Source of the DNA: Metaphire vulgaris
Taxonomy: Eukaryota > Annelida > Clitellata > Crassiclitellata > Megascolecidae
Assembly (NCBI GenBank): GCA_018105865.1
Contig: CM030847.1
Location: 14,061,089 to 14,125,088, forward strand
Length of the DNA stretch: 64,000 nt
Direction: 5' to 3'
Shown: positions 61,478 through 64,000 of the stretch, in pieces
Numbering within the stretch: position 1 is the first letter of the stretch
Layout of the letters: every line of letters begins with the position of its first letter
Made by a program: the position numbers and the translations under genes
The notes under the pieces: model-generated
What the model was told of the DNA's origin: nothing
Seen by the model: only the letters and a program-made list of their open reading frames with translations
Databases searched by the model: none

Positions 61478-61745
61478 TTATAATGCCACCAATAAAAGTA
61501 AGGGTTCACCTGTAGGCGCAATGCCCGTAGGGTCCGGTGCTGATCCTCCTCGTTTTGTGGCCATCAGCCCATAGGTGGCTAAGCCATTCATCGGCAGACA
61601 GTGACCAGCCTTTTCCGCCGAACCTATTTTTACCTTCGTAATGTTGCCGTTGCTACTCATTTTACCACTGCGATTGAGTGAAGGCTAAGTCAACCCCAGG
61701 ACGTCTGCGAGTCTTGAACCCGTGACCTTCTGCTGCTGCTGTTGC
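61478..61745 (-). mobile_element. tRNA-derived SINE (same body as 55866-56150)
   Basis: Minus strand: a GGGTTCAAGACTCGCAGACG-type head, then GAGTAGCAACGGCAACATTA and TGGCTTAGCCACCTATGGGC, and an end at GGTGGCATTATAAAATG. A GCTGCTGCTGTTGCTGCC patch adjoins. Confidence 0.7.
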
Positions 61746-62092
61746 TGCCCTATTTGGGCCTGAGTCCAATCTTGAAATCTTGAAATGGCTTGTTTAGGCA
61801 TGATGGCCTGATGGGGACAAACAGTCCAACGTTGTTACTATTACCACTCTGCTAACTTACCGCGACCATTTGATCATATTTCCAGCTGTCATGTAATCAT
61901 TTACAGGCCTATGAACATCAATTGACAAGCTACAAATTGAAATTGGTGCAATATTTTGTAATTTGCTTTACAGAAATACTTTAGCTATGGTGCTCCTTTT
62001 CACAGGCTAGTTTCGATGTTTCATGAGGCTTGATGTACAGTTGCAGCAGGTTCACTTAGCACTATTAAACATTGTCCTCATGTACTTTACAT
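61746..62092. other. Gene-free stretch
   Basis: Nothing supported. Confidence 0.5.
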
Positions 62093-62689
62093 CAGTGCTT
62101 CCCGGGCTTAGTGGACCAGTAGAAAATCCTCCCACTGCACCAGGGACCAGCACCATAAAAAATTCTTCTTCCTATAATACGACATTAAATATGTCATGAA
62201 ATATATGCATGCTTACAGTGGCGCAAACCTGGTAAAAAAGCGATCATGTCCTCATTTCTCAACAGAACACATTGGCTTGTCGGACTTCCCAGGACGCTAG
62301 GGATGCAAAAAAGCAGAAACAATAATTAGTGATGACCTTTTTTAGCTTGTCGGACTTTTAAAGATGTAATATATGTTATCATGTGGAAGAATTAATTACG
62401 TAGCAAAATCTGACTATAATGGGAATGCTATTCTGGTATTCTGGCATAATTGTATTTATTTCATAGCCAAAAGCACCCGTGTCCACTGTCCACACCCTTA
62501 TGGACATGACCTTTGCAAAAAAAATATCTGTGTCAGTATATAGTTCTCTTGGTTCTATATGTGCTAAAATAATACAAATGTTAGCAAAATGACACTCGTG
62601 CAAGAAAATATTTCTGAAATTCTAATTATTTTACTTTTTTTTTCAATTTTCTTGTCTCATGCTGTGGATCACCACTTTGGAAAGCACTG
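62093..62689. mobile_element. hAT-type element, TSD CTTTACAT/CTTTGCAT
   Basis: It starts CAGTGCTTCCCGGGCTTAGT and ends CACCACTTTGGAAAGCACTG; flanks differ at one base of eight. 597 bp, no transposase. Confidence 0.78.
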
Positions 62690-62718
62690 CTTTGCATCTT
62701 TGAGGGTTATAGCAGGTC

Positions 62719-62791
62719 TTTCTTCTTCTTCTTCTTCTTCTTCTTCTTCTTCTTCTTCTTCTTCTTCTTCTTCTTCTTCTTCTTCTTCTTC
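62719..62791. repeat. (CTT)n microsatellite
   Basis: About 24 uninterrupted CTT units. The Ser-rich and Arg-rich frames are artefacts. Confidence 0.95.
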
Positions 62792-64000
62792 GTGTGCCAT
62801 GTATTGCTACGTTGGCAACCATCACTTTCCACTTTTCTCTGTTTCTGGCTTTCCTTTTCTGTTCAATGTTGTCTTTAGTTCTTTGTTGCTTCTCTTTGGC
62901 TGTCTGTATACTTTATTCTTTGTCTTCCTCTTACTCTTTTCCCCTCTAGCAGGTCTTTGCCCAGCGGTAACAATATTAATAGGTGAGCGATGACTCGTTG
63001 ACTTATATACATTGTACGGTTTGATCGTGATTGAAGCATATCTTGTGGGTATTTGCTATCTTTTTATGGGGAAATCTTACCCTGTTTCGAGCACAGATAT
63101 GCAGATATTTTTGCTTTAGACATTCCTTTACTTATTTTGCTTAGATCTAGAGATGGGAAAGATTGTAATATTTTGAGTTTGGTTTGCTTCTTGCTTAACT
63201 ATCTTGATGTGAGTTCAAGTCCAGCTGGGCTCTGGCTGTGACAGGTTTGAGTTCAATTTGTATATTTTGAAAATACCGTAATTGTAAGCAGTTTTCAATT
63301 TGAAAATCCACCTTTGCCCCCTGCCACCTGATTACCTTTGCATACTGGCCAGAAACACCTGTTTCCTTCTTGTCATGTACAGGTATTGATAAGACATAAT
63401 CATCACCGAATGCAGTTCCATAAAAATGTTGACATTCTTTATGGCACTTGGGAAATAATTTTTATGTTTTGTATGGTTTTCATAGGTTGTCTTATATTTA
63501 GTGACAACTGAAACTGTTTATGATTGTAGTGCAATCATTTCATTAATGATTTCAAATATATAAAATGAATCCTGATTTGTGCGTATGATTCTTACACTAA
63601 TTTCACGTCATACTGACTTAAGTTTCAAACGGTTTGCTTTATATTGTGCTAATAGTGGTAACTATTGAATATTACTCCATGTACCTGATAACTGGCCATG
63701 CCATAAATTTAGAACTGAAATTGGCTGAACAGAAGTGTTAATTTTTAAAAATAAATGCATTTCTTTTGGAAAATGAACCTTAGGTTTCTTCTTGGTCTTG
63801 GATCCTTTGTAGCAAGGCATACATTCTGTTCTAAATCCTTAAAAGTTTTAATATTCAGGTTTGGATTTTGAGTTTGGTTTGAGTTTTCTTGTCCCAGCTT
63901 ATCAATCTTGATCATAGCTTCACTGTAGCAATGAGGCCTTTTCTTATATTAAGCCAAAGACATGTGATGTTTGCAATGAAGACAGTGTAAGATGGCAGCT
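62792..64000. other. Right margin, no gene recognised
   Basis: Moderately AT-rich DNA without supported exons, RNAs or mobile ends. Confidence 0.5.

Noticed and set aside
62379..62603. 74-aa minus-strand frame near the right end
   Set aside because: Falls within a hAT element with terminal repeats and a near-exact target duplication. No recognisable protein.

Overview
This window is animal nuclear DNA. It is AT-rich and intron-rich, with dispersed coding exons bounded by GT/AG splice sites and a very heavy load of transposons and microsatellites. An EF-hand nicotinamidase (a type I do not expect in vertebrates), one HIPK gene, and abundant hAT, piggyBac, mariner and non-LTR elements suggest a marine invertebrate. 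I cannot fix the phylum.

Three protein-coding genes are supported. (1) 846-4963, minus: three exons of an ERG-type (KCNH2/6/7-like) voltage-gated K+ channel covering S1-S6, the GFG pore and the start of the C-linker. The cyclic-nucleotide-binding-homology exons lie left of the window, and no 5' (PAS) exons were found. (2) 28623-45248, minus: a near-complete homeodomain-interacting protein kinase (HIPK) in 12 coding exons with consistent splice phases, about 1169 aa. (3) 50581-60188, plus: a complete eight-exon nicotinamidase of 366 aa with an N-terminal EF-hand. HIPK and the nicotinamidase are divergent, about 5.3 kb apart. The three genes have unrelated jobs (membrane excitability, nuclear signalling, NAD salvage), and nothing suggests a functional cluster.

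The rest is mostly mobile DNA. 5-28.6 kb is a nested transposon field: many hAT-type miniature elements with 8-bp target duplications, two larger LINE remnants, hAT transposase C-terminal relics and long microsatellites. HIPK introns hold an internally deleted piggyBac element (32162-34687) with two copies of its C-terminal Cys-rich domain and three tandem exon-like repeats, a hAT MITE pair, and AT/CA microsatellites. 45.3-50.6 kb is a chain of LINE 3' ends, a pogo-like MITE and a CTC/CTT tract ending about 100 bp before the nicotinamidase start. Nicotinamidase introns hold SINEs, a 0.9-kb inverted-repeat element with a 17-bp array, a CR1-like LINE tail, nested hAT elements and a mariner relic. 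60.2-64 kb holds SINEs and a hAT element but no recognisable gene.

The most interesting signals are places where repeats touch gene structure. A HIPK exon runs through (GAT)10(TAT)12, coding poly-Asp then poly-Tyr, to a 5' splice site that lies in a ~215-bp duplicate of another HIPK exon end. Another HIPK 5' splice site is present in four 17-bp tandem copies. A TTC microsatellite forms the polypyrimidine tract of an ERG 3' splice site. Several unrelated LINE tails share one 3'-terminal motif.
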